DNA from: Elmis aenea
Lineage: Eukaryota; Arthropoda; Insecta; Coleoptera; Elmidae
Reading direction: 5' to 3'
NCBI GenBank assembly: GCA_947652605.1
Contig: OX393581.1
Location: forward strand, 51,979,924-52,043,923
DNA length: 64,000 nucleotides
The notes under the pieces: generated by a model
Database searches by the model: none
Told to the model about the DNA's origin: nothing
Seen by the model: only the letters and a program-made list of their open reading frames with translations
In this document: one piece after another, positions 14,801 through 23,846 of the stretch
Layout of the letters: each line of letters begins with the position of its first letter
How positions within the stretch are numbered: the stretch's first letter is position 1
Translations under genes and position numbers: made by a program

Positions 14801-17800
14801 AATCAATTCAGCTTCACGCTTGTATGTTGAACCAATACATGTTTTAATGGTGTTATTTTTAAAATTCGCAATGTTGCTTAAATTTGTAGTTGAATGGTTT
14901 TAATATAGAATTAAGATAACTTAATCAATTCCGACATAAATCTTGCGTGATATGGTATGCTATTTTATTTACTTTGTATTTAAGTAAATAAAGCACAAGT
15001 TTGAATGAGGAAGAGATGGACTATCAGCAAATAGTATAATCATATTTTGCCACATACAGGGTGTCCGATTGTCCGAAATTCGACGCTGTCCATTGAAACC
15101 TTCCAAGTAATGGATAGAAGGTTGCTTGAAAGGAAATAATTGGAAAACTTATTTCAAACATTTTACTCCTTCCACTGGATTACCAAAAGTACAAATAACC
15201 ATGCCAAATTTGGTTTTATTTAAAGGGGAAGTGTGTTAATTTATACAGAGTGAGTCAAACGCTATTTCATACAGATTTTTCCTCCGAAAACGATAAAAAT
15301 TGTTTCAAATATACAAGGTGAGTCACCTCTCTGGAACTAATAGCAACTTTTATATTCAAGTACAACTCCATTTTTTATTTAATATTCTTGACCGCCTTTA
15401 TTTTAGCTTTGCATAAATATAAAATACTACAGGTTTTTATGTGGCCTTGTCACTAAAAAAAAAAAAAAGGTTTTAGGTTTAGGTCTTTATTTAAAAAATT
15501 CTCCAAAAGTTATTTTTTGAAGTACAGTGTTGTAATTTGGCAAGGACATGCAGAAAACATTGCTCTATTCGTTCGATATGATAAGGTTTGAATCAAGCAT
15601 ACAGGGTGTTCATAAATAGGTGGCAACTTTGATGATTTTCAAAAGCTCGTAAACTCAATTTTTTCAAATGCAAACCCCTGTATTTTCTTATGTCATATTC
15701 GTCTTGAAGAGAGTATGTCCTATACCCAAAACTCATACTTTTCGAGATATTAAACATTTTTTCTTCTAATCGGTATTGAAGCAAATAGAGTGCCGTGGAA
15801 ATCGAAAAAACTGACTGTTCACTTCACTAACGTCAAAAAATTCTCATTTACTTCTTAAATTATTGCATTTCCTCAACGAATTTTTTGTGAGTACCTTTGC
15901 TTTACAAGATAGGCATAAGGGTTAATTTTGAGATTGCATAGGTGTTGTATAATTTTAATTAGTTGCTCCGTATATTTTGATTTACATACACTTATAGGCT
16001 AACTAGTTTATTTAATGCAGTGGATTTTATAGAGCAATGTTTTCTGCATATCCTTACCAAATTACAACGATGTACTTCGAAAAATAACTTCAGGAGAATT
16101 TTTTAAATAAAGACTTAAAACCTTTAAAAAAATATATTTTTTTTAGTGACAAGGCCGCATAAAAATCTGTAGTATTTTATATTAAGACGAAGCTAAAATA
16201 AAGGCGGTCATAAATATTAAATAAAAAATGGGGTTTTGTATTTGAAATATAAAAGTTGCTATTAGTTCCAGAGAGGTGACTCGCCTTGTATATTTGAAAA
16301 TATTTTTTATCGTGTTCGGAAGGAAAAACTATGAAATAGCGTTTGAATCAACTTTCTTTGTCAAACCGTTTAGCCACAATCGACCGATCCCGCACTAATG
16401 ACTCACCCTGTATATTATATAAAGTATTTATAATCTAAATTATCGAATATTCGAATAATTGGGGTTCTTTCGTATTAACGTTACTTTGCATGTTGAAATC
16501 TAAGGGGGTCCGTATTTTTTAAAAGCTGTAAAAGGCTTCCTTGATTAAAATAGATTAGGGAACACTAATGAATGTGGTCAAAAAACATAAATTACTTCAA
16601 ATTTTAAAGCCTTTATCACAGTTTTGGGTAGAAAGAGTTTTAAAGAAATTTAATATCTTTTTATATCGAAATTTACCTCAAAGTACAAAAAAATTAATTA
16701 TTTTATCCATAATTCTTTAGAAAAATTAAAAATGTAAAGATCGACTAAAAAGATGTTGAGGAAAGAAAAAAATATGCGTTTTTTTATGTGTTGAAGCCAA
16801 TTATGATGCTAATTTTGGTAAATAAAACATTGTCATTTATCTTAGAACAAAAGAGATGTATAAAAATGTATTATCATGTTATACTACATAAAAATATCTA
16901 TAAGTTTTTCCTTAACAAGTTTGTTTTATCAACAATTGTCCCGGAGATCTTATCTGCAAGAAAAATAACAATTTGTGTCCCAAATTGTATGTTTTTTTAA
17001 CTACTCTCCAGCCTTAGATTGAGGGTATTATGTTTAAGTTTAGAGGCCAAATATTAAAATAAATTTACTAACCTATATAGTATGTAGTCTACAGGGTGAT
17101 TGAAATTCGAGTTTAAGCATGGGGATCTCGCTTATTATAATAGCTAGAGAATAGCTTTAAATTTGGCAAAGTTGCTAAATTTTGTGCTTATTGATAATCC
17201 AAAGAGAAATTGGAAATATCAAAAACATTGATCAAGCAACTTTTTAAGCCGAAGCGGATGGGGGTTAAATATTTTTCCTAGATCGATTCGTTTTTGTTTT
17301 ATGACAACCAACTATTTTTTTCCTGCCATATTTTTGGCAAAAGCCCCATATTTTCCTAAGTTTCTGTCCAACGTACAAAAATATGTGTGCGAGGGTTGTC
17401 TTCTTTCTAGATATGTTTCTGCATATCGTTGACTTGACAATATAGAATTTCTATTCAATGAATAAAAAATTCGCAGCATATTGCGTTTTCCTTCGTTATT
17501 AAAGTTCATTTTTACGAATTTATTAATCTGACAAGTAATAGACTTTCAAATCTTTTAGTTTGTTGATTGGTTGTCATGGAAACAACATAAACTACAACGA
17601 CCGGCTATTTGATTTTTAATGGTTATTGTTTAAAGCCCTTTTTTTTTAAATTTGGCAATGAATAAAGAAGTAAAATACCATGTGTGATACATAAATGAAT
17701 TCGGAAAAATAAATGCTATTTGATTATGTAAATAACAAAAATTGCGCCTTTAAGAAAACTAAAGTTGGTTATCAAAAACCGAAAACGAATCGATCTAGGA

Positions 17801-18577
17801 AACATTTGTGCTTAAAAAGTTGCTTCGGCAATATTTTTACACAAATAAAATATTTCAAACTCCAAAGGAGTTATAGACGATTTTCAAAAATCGTATTTTC
17901 CGGTTTTTCCTAATTTTCTTGGATACCGTTTGAGATATTTCCAATTTCTCTTTGGATTATCAATAAGCACAAAATTCAGCAACTTTGCCAAATTTAAAAC
18001 TATACTCTAGCTATTATAATAAGCGAAATCCCCATGCTTAAACTCGAATTTCAATCGCCCTGTTTATCATTAACAAGAGATAAAACATGAGTTTTAACGC
18101 GGTTCCAACCCGAATTTTCAATTGGTCAAAGTATGTGGATAATATTAAATACAAAATCAAAACTTCATATTATCTGTAAATTTGTCTTCTCAATTTATAC
18201 CTTTTTTTATAATAACGGTCCAATGTAGTATATTTGTATATATGATTGTATTTATTATGTAATATATTTTTTTAAAGTTTAAGTTTTACCTATGAAATAA
18301 GTAACTTTTGTGCAATTTTAAACTATTTGTGAAGAAATTGATAACCTTCGAATGTCAGGCACACAGTATATGGTAAAATACTATTTTTTAATATCCCTTA
18401 TTTTTCTCCATCGAAATACTTCTGGATGATACATTTTGCCACACAAATTAATAACTTACATGCATCTTTACAGTCTTCAAAATCCTCGATTTTTGAACTG
18501 CCACTCTCAACAATTTGTGAGTTGCTTAAAAGTGAAAACAGCACTAAGATTATCACAACATTTAATGCTTTATTCAT
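2705..18577 (-). CDS. FN3-repeat receptor, probably receptor-type tyrosine phosphatase (partial)
   Basis: A type I membrane protein gene is read from fourteen exons: 18577-18460, 14366-14103, 13287-13009, 11681-11451, 11404-11312, 11006-10698, 10644-10294, 6665-6348, 6293-5943, 5803-5486, 5431-5081, 4946-4629, 3370-3038 and 2816-2705. Each ectodomain exon is bounded by GT/AG and is phase 1 at both sides, the usual layout for FN3 modules. The order is signal peptide, three divergent FN3 domains, a Thr/Pro/Asn linker, four alternating pairs of two FN3 types (A and B), then a membrane helix. There are many N-glycosylation sequons and no Ig domain. Insect receptors with many FN3 domains and no Ig domain include the Ptp10D/Ptp4E, Ptp52F and PTPRQ-like phosphatases, so a tyrosine phosphatase is the best guess. 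The catalytic part lies beyond the left edge, so this is not proven. The FN3 receptor call itself is firm. Confidence 0.75.
3038..3370 (-). CDS. FN3 receptor exon 13: FN3 type B, copy 4 (membrane-proximal)
   Basis: 333-bp exon with TWDLPCNTNGRLRNFSIRFD and SSYNYTVTIQAITEYGDG. It lacks a few residues of the type B loop. It leads directly into the transmembrane exon. Confidence 0.85.
3480..4440. repeat. Two copies of an intronic repeat with mini TACAGGGTG hairpin
   Basis: In the intron between FN3 exons 12 and 13, about 300 bp starting near 3530 is repeated near 4145. Each copy begins with a 50-60 bp unit, (G)CAGGGTGTTCAAAAATTAC to AACACCCTGTATATTATTTC, followed by GATATACGATT, an AAGTTATTTGCAT motif and a TATCTTCGGTT motif. 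The copies are diverged (the second has ACGGGATGTTC and ACGCTGTA). Confidence 0.6.
4629..4946 (-). CDS. FN3 receptor exon 12: FN3 type A, copy 4
   Basis: 318-bp exon, phase 1-1, encoding VPSAPELVTTQNITSTAYVI, TWTKPIEEAGILTEYIVTIK and KIRVEACTKVGCSEPND. Older and more diverged than copies 2 and 3. Confidence 0.85.
5081..5431 (-). CDS. FN3 receptor exon 11: FN3 type B, copy 3
   Basis: 351-bp exon with the conserved LLPCNTNGKLKNFNLSFHGY core. Near-identical partner of copy 2, and closer to copy 1 in the loop YSLVDPDYPQHNDS. Confidence 0.85.
5486..5803 (-). CDS. FN3 receptor exon 10: FN3 type A, copy 3
   Basis: 318-bp exon, phase 1-1, same length and splice sites as copy 2. The same CTTACTTGATGG donor context is seen on the plus strand. 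Open throughout, so the duplicate is probably functional. Confidence 0.85.
5943..6293 (-). CDS. FN3 receptor exon 9: FN3 type B, copy 2
   Basis: 351-bp exon with AEISWLLPCNTNGKLLNF and YYNYTFKVFAITENVTDE. It differs from copy 3 mainly around the YSLVNPDYFPHTNSA stretch, so most change since duplication is in one surface loop. Confidence 0.85.
6348..6665 (-). CDS. FN3 receptor exon 8: FN3 type A, copy 2
   Basis: 318-bp exon, phase 1-1, encoding an FN3 domain (VPSQPESVDITN, FIISWKKPSEPSGI, EYNVSVEAQTSLGYGPHSS). It is nearly identical to copy 3 exactly 862 bp away, introns included. Confidence 0.85.
6850..6998 (+). mobile_element. LINE C-terminal fragment, 5' side of the foldback insertion
   Basis: A degenerate frame reads NRIKNDNIREITKQEPTIEK, which resembles the conserved region near the C-terminus of many insect LINE ORF2 proteins (an NRIRNxxIR...KIE pattern). 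It stops exactly where the palindrome at 6999 begins. Sequence after the palindrome reads GMVSKNEPDRRQENFG-like when the insertion is removed, suggesting one interrupted element. Weak but consistent. Confidence 0.4.
6999..9285. mobile_element. 2.3-kb foldback element with nested mini-elements
   Basis: The left end TACAGGGTGAGTCACGACGG is mirrored at the right end (CCGTCGTGACTCACCCTGTA). The arms stay complementary over about 1 kb each; one 79-residue ORF appears in mirror image at 7284-7523 and 8761-9000, differing at one residue. The inner ends meet at about 8010-8270 around TTTAGTTATCAC-type sequence. Each arm also contains a 64-bp unit with its own inverted TACAGGGTGCTCCA ends (7122-7185 and 9099-9162). 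TA flanks the whole element. No transposase. Confidence 0.85.
9286..9965 (+). mobile_element. Truncated LINE reverse transcriptase (non-LTR retrotransposon)
   Basis: Fragments in shifting frames match a non-LTR reverse transcriptase in order: KILEERLR...EEAQCGFRPGRSTQDLIF at 9315-9415, palm motif A as YLCFIDLSKTFDRVPR near 9460-9505, then AIKSLYKSS...VRTHNSS and motif B as GVRQGDTLSPLLFIILMD near 9630-9690. It then jumps to the C-terminal tail GRPRIKRVEEVRQRLEEKGV near 9770-9835. Motif C and the region between are deleted. A sister 3' end lies at 55905-56190 on the other strand. Confidence 0.7.
10294..10644 (-). CDS. FN3 receptor exon 7: FN3 type B, copy 1
   Basis: FN3 domain starting SEIPRNFSSN, with AEISWLLPCNTNGKL and NFNLSFHGYSLVDPDYPQ. 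It is clearly homologous to the type B domains at 5943-6293 and 5081-5431. The last bases before the GTAAGT donor read PEG. Confidence 0.85.
10698..11006 (-). CDS. FN3 receptor exon 6: FN3 type A, copy 1
   Basis: FN3 domain starting VIPKPEGVTVEEIGSTSFMI, with the Trp in IKWDGP and the strand KYNVYIFANTSTDIGPPS, ending in LPSG before the donor. It is the most divergent of the four type A copies. Confidence 0.8.
11312..11404 (-). CDS. FN3 receptor exon 5: small linker exon
   Basis: A 93-bp open stretch with an AG acceptor, a GTAAAA donor and phase 1 at both ends encodes a Thr/Pro/Gln-rich, acidic linker (around VITPLPTTEAYEDGQVQNST). It has no domain fold. It was found from splice signals and phase alone, so it is less certain than the FN3 exons; skipping it would leave the frame intact. 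Confidence 0.5.
11451..11681 (-). CDS. FN3 receptor exon 4: FN3 domain 3
   Basis: A shorter FN3 domain with SSRVTWTPPKHNQCITEYSV and a YGSIIEVRAITKQGYSG strand. Two GT donors in the same phase lie 6 bp apart (exon end at 11457 or 11451), so the 3' edge is uncertain by two codons. Confidence 0.7.
12285..12690 (-). repeat. Dispersed repeat copy (partner at 32217-32880)
   Basis: It shares, in opposite orientation, blocks such as AACGAGTTTTAGTGGTCTGAAGTT, TAATAACTCG with GCAGATAGGTATAGGAAA, TTTTGGACACCC and the GCATCGATTGCAAAAATTCC region with the copy in the BLTP3 intron. The first block occurs twice here (about 12295 and 12483), so this copy has an internal duplication. Confidence 0.6.
13009..13287 (-). 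CDS. FN3 receptor exon 3: FN3 domain 2
   Basis: One FN3 domain with LVLKWQPKAYSKRC, SYDIEVKP and PCTSYIVTIKP. Like domain 1 it has a Cys before the C strand and another in the PCT motif, perhaps a lineage-specific disulfide. Bounded by AG at 13288-13289 and a GTAAGA donor; phase 1-1. Confidence 0.75.
13434..13805. mobile_element. 370-bp foldback element (GGTGGTCCAAAT subfamily)
   Basis: Ends AGGGTGGTCCAAATACGATGG and the inverse CCATCGAATTTGGACCACCCTGTA. Arms include ATCTCGCTTAATAGTCAAGATA and its mirror. It is a short, internally deleted relative of the 1.2-kb element at 39064-40263 and of the truncated copy at 19735-20530. Confidence 0.8.
14103..14366 (-). CDS. FN3 receptor exon 2: FN3 domain 1
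   Basis: The exon encodes one FN3 domain with the B-strand Trp (LNINWEID), the C-strand GYKIRW and the PCTKYNITV stretch that carries the conserved Tyr. The acceptor is TTTCAG and the donor GTAAAA; phase 1 at both ends. It joins in frame to the signal-peptide exon across a 4-kb intron full of foldback elements. Confidence 0.75.
15243..16412. mobile_element. Foldback element, GAGTCA subfamily, with loop insertion
   Basis: The left end TACAGAGTGAGTCAAACGC pairs with ...GACTCACCCTGTA at the right. Arms pair from about 15258 to 15567 and 16030 to 16350: for example GGTGAGTCACCTCTCTGGAAC mirrors GTTCCAGAGAGGTGACTCGCC, and GCAGAAAACATTGCTCTA mirrors TAGAGCAATGTTTTCTGC. The unpaired middle of about 460 bp contains another TACAGGGTGTTC end, so a later insertion probably sits in the loop. 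Confidence 0.75.
17090..18065. mobile_element. Foldback element, GATTGAAATTC subfamily
   Basis: TACAGGGTGATTGAAATTCG at the left is mirrored by CGAATTTCAATCGCCCTG at the right. The arms (about 230 bp) include GCATGGGGATCTCGCTTATT and the run GATCGATTCGTTTT, with the loop between about 17325 and 17760. A solo arm of the same subfamily lies at about 49955-50018. Confidence 0.75.
18460..18577 (-). CDS. FN3 receptor exon 1: start codon and signal peptide
   Basis: Read on the minus strand, the ATG at 18577 opens MNKALNVVIILVLFSLLSNS, a short basic start followed by a hydrophobic core typical of a signal peptide. A small acidic stretch follows. The exon ends at a GTAAGT donor in phase 1, matching the phase of every following FN3 exon. 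It is too short and too far from the other exons to be seen as an ORF by itself. Confidence 0.75.
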
Positions 18578-19734
18578 TCTCTTTATGAAAAGTCAGCGAA
18601 ACTGCAGCACATTTGTGTTATTCAAGGAAGGATGTAATATAATACTGTGATTAACACAGGATGCCACTTATCACTGGTCACTTCTAGTACCAATTATTTG
18701 GAGTTCATGAGGAAATTTTGTGTGAATATGGGAAAACTGCATTATTATCGACGGACAAACTAATTTTTAAAATAAATGAAATTGATTCTTCAACCTGTTT
18801 CGATGAATAATCACTCGTGTCTTTAGGTATATTTTTATTTTACGTATCACAGCACAATTTAGCTTGAAGTCATTTTATTGCAACTTATTTACACACGTAA
18901 AATAACTTTACTGTCGACTTATCCAGACGTTTAGTTCACAAATAAATTACGTAGAATATTATCCATATCTGAACATGTCTTATCATTTTAAGTACAATAT
19001 TGTTATCATAAGCACTTGTATGTATGTAGCAGTTGTTTCTTAATGCATATGTGAATTTAATACACTGATTAATATCAGAGGGTCTACCGATTAAATTTTG
19101 AACAGTTTAAATATTATGTTAATTGGTTAAATTGCTAAGTTTATTGACTCATCTGTTTAGTGCTATTGCTATGTATGCAAACACATTTTAACCTCATGTG
19201 CTCTTCATCAAAACGCACCCCCCAAGACAAATCTATTATTAGAACTTCGAACATAAAGGGAAATGGCAAAAATTAGCTACAACAATGTGGCTTATCATAA
19301 TAAAATTTGTTGAGTATCATCTAATATTTATTAGGTTATTGTGTGACGTGCTTCAAGTTCGTTTTTCTAATTACCGAAGTGCACTTTTTGAACGGAATTT
19401 TAACCTTACCGTTCGGCTCACTTACGGAAATTTTTAATTGTAGTTATCCGTTTGTGATGACTAACAGTTATTTATACTTCAAGTTATCGGTAAATATTTC
19501 CTAAACCTGTACCAAAGCATAACTTGTGAAATATTTTTGCTTGCAATTCCTTAATAGAATAAGTGCATACCCAATTTTATTTTTTTTAATTATCCAAAAT
19601 ATTAAAAAAAAAACTGCTTGTTGTATTTATTTATACATGATCCATTAATTTTAAAAGTGGGGCTTGCCTAGGGTTGCCAACTATATGAAATCCCAAAAAA
19701 GGGCACCCTCACCAGAGTCCCCCGTGCCAAAAAA
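18578..19734. other. Intergenic DNA 5' of the FN3 receptor
   Basis: No ORF with coding character and no clear repeat. The receptor promoter should lie in the first few hundred bases, but I see no convincing core element. Confidence 0.4.
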
Positions 19735-20530
19735 TGTGCAGCTTTTTGAGGCAAACTCAGAACCGTTTTCAAAAATTTCCGGTTTTTGAGTTATTAGCGG
19801 AAAACTGTTGTTTTGTCATATTTATAATGTGTCATCTCCCCGTTATTGTTGTAAATATCGAAAAAAATTAGGAAGATTATTTGTAGATATTTGTATGTAG
19901 CATTTGATGGTATTAAAATATTTTTTTACGCTCTCCGTTAAAAAGTTATGACACAAACTTACTTTTTTTAATGGAAACTATAGTTGGCTATGACTTATTT
20001 AAATTCCCTATTTTTTCCTCATTCCAAATTATATGAGTTGATGTATTTATTTTCAATTACAGGCAAATTACAAAGGTTTGTTAATTTATTTGAACGATAA
20101 ACATTATAAAAACAAAAAGTAGGCAGAAAAAAAAACAATATTTGAACAAAAGATATACAACAATATAGTCAGAATCAGCAGTTATGATGTAAAAAAAAAA
20201 CATGAATACGATTTAATTGTGACGATCGACTCAGAAGCTAAAATGTATTGAAACCTAAGTACGACAAAACTCAATCCCGTATAAATAATAATTGGGATTT
20301 TGTACCACACGAGTTTTATAAGGTTTTATGCTTTGTTTATTTTTATGTTTTCACAGCCTATTTTTTGTTTTTATAATGTTATCTTTAAAATAAAATCAAA
20401 AACCTTTGTAACTTGCGTGTTATTAAAAATAAATACATCAACCCTTATATGTTTGGAATGAGAAAAAATAGGGAATATAAACAAGTCATAGCCAACTATA
20501 CTTTCCATTTAAAATTTACTAATACTATAA
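19735..20530. mobile_element. Truncated foldback copy (GGTGGTCCAAAT subfamily)
   Basis: Begins inside the arm (AAAAATGTGCAGCTTTTTGA) and ends in the opposite arm (CAAGTCATAGCCAACTATAC), lacking both TACAGGG termini. The mirrored arms include the region around AATACATCAACCCTTATATG. It is embedded in a further repeat with GGTTGCCAACT at the left and AAAAAGGACAAAAGG motifs to about 20700. Confidence 0.55.
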
Positions 20531-20839
20531 GTTCATTTTTGTATTGGTTTTTGTATTTTCTTTTAAAGTTCTTGTTAAACATTTTACTGAAAAAAGGACA
20601 AAAGGCGTCCTTTTCATATTTAAAAAAGGACAAGAACAAAAGGTGCCTAAAAAGGACTGTCCTTTTCAAAAAAGGCTATTTGGTCACCTTTGGCTTGCCA
20701 CACATATCTTGCAATTTAAAAACTTGCGATATTAAGGTATACACAAATAATATTCACCGCTCATTCTTTAGGCAAAATTGAAATTGGATACATGGTTAAT
20801 TAATAAAGTGATTTATTAATTAGGAAAATCATTTACTTA

Positions 20840-20932
20840 AAAATCACTTATCCTTTTTTATGAAGGATCTTTTGTCAAAATGCTAGACCAGTTTCAAGAT
20901 TCTCGTCTCTTCGTGAGTGGCAGCCTTATCAA

Positions 20933-20963
<31 letters not shown>

Positions 20964-21055
20964 ATAGCACTGCCAATAACAAAGAGGCGAATATCTTGAA
21001 ATGGTCTAGCATTTCTATAGAATTAATCCTTCGAAAAAAAGTGAGTGATTTTTTA
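20840..21055. mobile_element. Small palindromic MITE with an (AAAT)n loop
   Basis: Imperfect arms (AATCACTTATCC...AAAATGCTAGACCAGTTTCAAGAT) pair with ATCTTGAAATGGTCTAGCATTT...GTGAGTGATTTTT. The loop holds an AATA microsatellite of about nine units at 20931-20966. No TACAGGG ends, so it is not part of the main foldback family. Confidence 0.6.
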
Positions 21056-22983
21056 ATAAAAATTATTTACATTAAATTTAATTATTTATTTATATTTATT
21101 TTAATTGAAATACATTTATTTATTGTACAAAGTACGTCAGTTCGTCGCGACTGCCAGCGATAAAGCAATGTTTGAAGATTTGCTTAAAGTTATTGTCAAT
21201 TTGCCCAAATCTAATAAATAAGCCTAGAGCAAAGTCAAAATTTAATATTTGTCTTGTTAAACTGTGGTAAATATTATGAAGTTTATAAAATTGCTGATAT
21301 TGCTTCAAAATTGCATTAAACAAAAATATTTTTCGTAACTGCTGTTAAACAAAGCAAATAAAAATAATTTTGTTTTCAGAAAAATCAAATACTTGTCACC
21401 TAGACTCACATTTTGTCACGTTTTTTTAAAATTTAATATACATTATATATTTACAAACTCAAAATGATAAGGAAAATTGTGCATGCAACTGTGATTTTTT
21501 AAAACACATTCGGAAACAGAACTGACCATACTTTGTGTTTCTATTACAACTGTTTCTTAAATTATTGATGGTATAGCTTGTAAACTGGTTATATTCGAAT
21601 TTTTTTTTTCCAAATGCAACTAACCGAAATTCGGTTAATTTAATTCGATTAATCGATTTTGTGATTGTAATTTTTGCACAAAATTACGTAAATAATTTGT
21701 AAATAATTTTCTGTATTAAGTCTAATCTAAATTGTGAATGTTGTGTGTCATTGCATATATAAACATTGAGATTAAGAAGCATTTATTTTAATGTTCTATT
21801 TTTGTTCTATTATTAAATAAATAATTCTATTAGATTTTGTTTTGTACATTTTTTATCCAATTAAAATTTCTATTCCAGGGCAAATTATTTACTTTCATTT
21901 TTGCATTCATGCGGATATTACCTTTTAAAAATCAATTAATCGATTGGTTAATAAGTAATTCATCGAAAACCGGTTATTAAAATTGTTCTATTTTTTGAAA
22001 GCCACGATTTGTATAACATAAGTACAATTATTATCAAAATCAGGGATTAAATACCGTTTTAAATCGTAATGTTATTGTATGACGTTATTTATTATTTATA
22101 TTCGGTATATAACGTTATAAATAACTTTTTTTAAATGTATTAATATCAAAAACAATGTTTTTTTCTGATTTAAAACAGGTTTTTATCGATTCGATTACAC
22201 TAATGTTTCTAAATGTTTCGTCGAGTTTGTTTTTCTCAACTTCTCAGGGCTACATAACATTAAAAAAATTTATTGATATGTTATATAACCTTGCGTAAAT
22301 AATGATATACATAAAACGTTGCAAAAATAATAATTATTTATAACTCTAACATTATATTTGGGATCTGTAAAGCGTAAATTTAAAAATAGTACGAAATTAC
22401 GTTTAGATATTCTATTTTAATTCCCAAAAGAAATTGAAGTTGAATTCATAAAGAATAACGTTACAAAATAACTTTTTATGAAACGTTTTTGGTTATTATA
22501 ACTTTATTAAAATATCGTTACGTTATTGTATTAAAAATTGTAGTTGAAACGTTATTATAGCTTTATTAGTTATCGTTACGTTACGATTTTTTATCTTTGA
22601 TCAAAATACATATTGATAACAGCAATAAAACTTAGTGGTTTTAAAATTGTATTACATTTTAGATAGTTTATTCAGATATTGTGACATACCCATGTTGAGC
22701 CTCAAATTTGGGACACCCTGTATCGGTCCCAGAGTAAGCCCTTTGGACCCTACACAAAATTTAGCGTTTGGGCCCCATTTATAGAGGGTGTGCGAATTTA
22801 TTATTAATTACAATTATTTCAGGAGTCTAATCAAGCCTCTCTTCTAAAGTACGACCCTAAACATTTGTCTTTTTGTCTAGTAGTTAATTCGGTCCTGCCC
22901 TGTATAGTGTTAAAGTTTCTAGCAAAATCCTAGGGTTCATAATAAATTCTTGTAACAAATTCATGACTTTTTTGAGGTACAAC
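21056..22983. other. AT-rich intergenic DNA, no gene seen
   Basis: Very AT-rich. Inverted AACCGA/TCGGTT and ATTAATCGAT motifs near 21620-21660 and 21945-21985 suggest an old MITE, and a run rich in CGTTAT/AACGTTA spans about 22060-22600. A lone GGGACACCCTGTATC end lies near 22711-22724. Confidence 0.35.
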
Positions 22984-23187
22984 TAGAGGTCTTTCAAGAT
23001 AAACTGAACCGAGAAATGCGCAAAGAGAGGTGATGGCGTTTGAAATGTTAGACCTTTCTAAAAACGTTATATTATTGTAGGTAACCCCGTTGTTGAAATA
23101 GACTTGTTTTTAGGTGGCGCAGTAATTATCGCTTTAGACAAGTTTTTGTTTTTGCGTCACAGTTCAGCTTATCTTGAAAGACCTCTA
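22984..23187. mobile_element. 204-bp MITE with TAGAGGTCTTTCAAG ends, copy 1
   Basis: Terminal inverted repeats TAGAGGTCTTTCAAGATAAACT and AGCTTATCTTGAAAGACCTCTA. The internal sequence (AAATGCGCAAAG...GTTTTTAGGTGGC) matches copy 2 at 35981-36161 in the opposite orientation. The terminal TA may be a target duplication. Confidence 0.7.
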
Positions 23188-23260
23188 GCATTGGTAGATT
23201 TCGGTGCAGCGTACATACGAATTCCATTTTTTAAATTTGATTTAAATTAATGTACCCAAG

Positions 23261-23502
23261 CAGTGGCGTAGGTAGAAAGTTTTCATGGGGGGCGGGTTAA
23301 TAGAGGCAGCAGCCTTTTAAATTGATTTTTATTTGTCCAGCCTTACTTACAAACACGATTGAGAGCCTAGGATTTTTTTTAAAGTCACCAGCCTCTTTTT
23401 TCATTGTTAGTACGAAATTAACAGCTGACGATCTTTTTTTTAGCTCTGTCCCTTTATCAAAATATCGCCCACCCTACAGTGTAGCTTTACTTACGCCCCT
23501 AG
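23261..23502. mobile_element. hAT-type MITE with CAGTGGCGTAGG end
   Basis: The left end CAGTGGCGTAGGTAG is the common terminus of a widespread hAT-like MITE group; the right end is CTTACGCCCCTAG. No clean 8-bp duplication is visible, so it is old or the ends are trimmed. A related element lies at 52776-53038. Confidence 0.5.
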
Positions 23503-23776
23503 TTTGATAAATCCACGTTCTTGGGGGTGGTTACAAACCCCTATTGCAAGAACATGTTTTGCAAATATATTTGACCTGTGCTTTTATATTTTTTAAGGTT
23601 CTTTTTGTTTATTGCCGATTTCAATTGCTTAAAATGTTAAGTGCTTTTCACATAAGAAATGTTATTTACGAAATGATTACTAGATTGCCAGTTGTCTGTT
23701 ACCCATCACGAATTGGAGTTGACACTATTAAAAATGAAACAAGAGTAAAAGCTAAAAGGTATACATTAAAAAGCAT

Positions 23777-23796
23777 TTTTATTTAACCCAATTTAT
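23777..23796 (-). promoter_or_regulatory. RpL10Ab polyadenylation signals
   Basis: Two AATAAA hexamers on the minus strand (TTTATT on the plus strand at 23791-23796 and 23777-23782) lie 51-70 bases past the stop codon, consistent with the short 3' UTR of a ribosomal protein mRNA. Confidence 0.6.
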
Positions 23797-23846
23797 TGTG
23801 TCAATAGTTTTAAATACATAGATCGTATGTAACAAAATTAAATCTA

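Larger units (their letters stand above)
14400..18459 (-). other. Long first intron of the FN3 receptor
   Basis: Apart from the elements listed separately (15243-16412, 17090-18065) no exon with splice sites and FN3 character was found. A further unpaired TACAGGGTGTCCG end lies at 15055, and another TACAGGGTGTTCATAAATAGG end at about 15599 inside the loop of the 15243 element. Confidence 0.5.
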
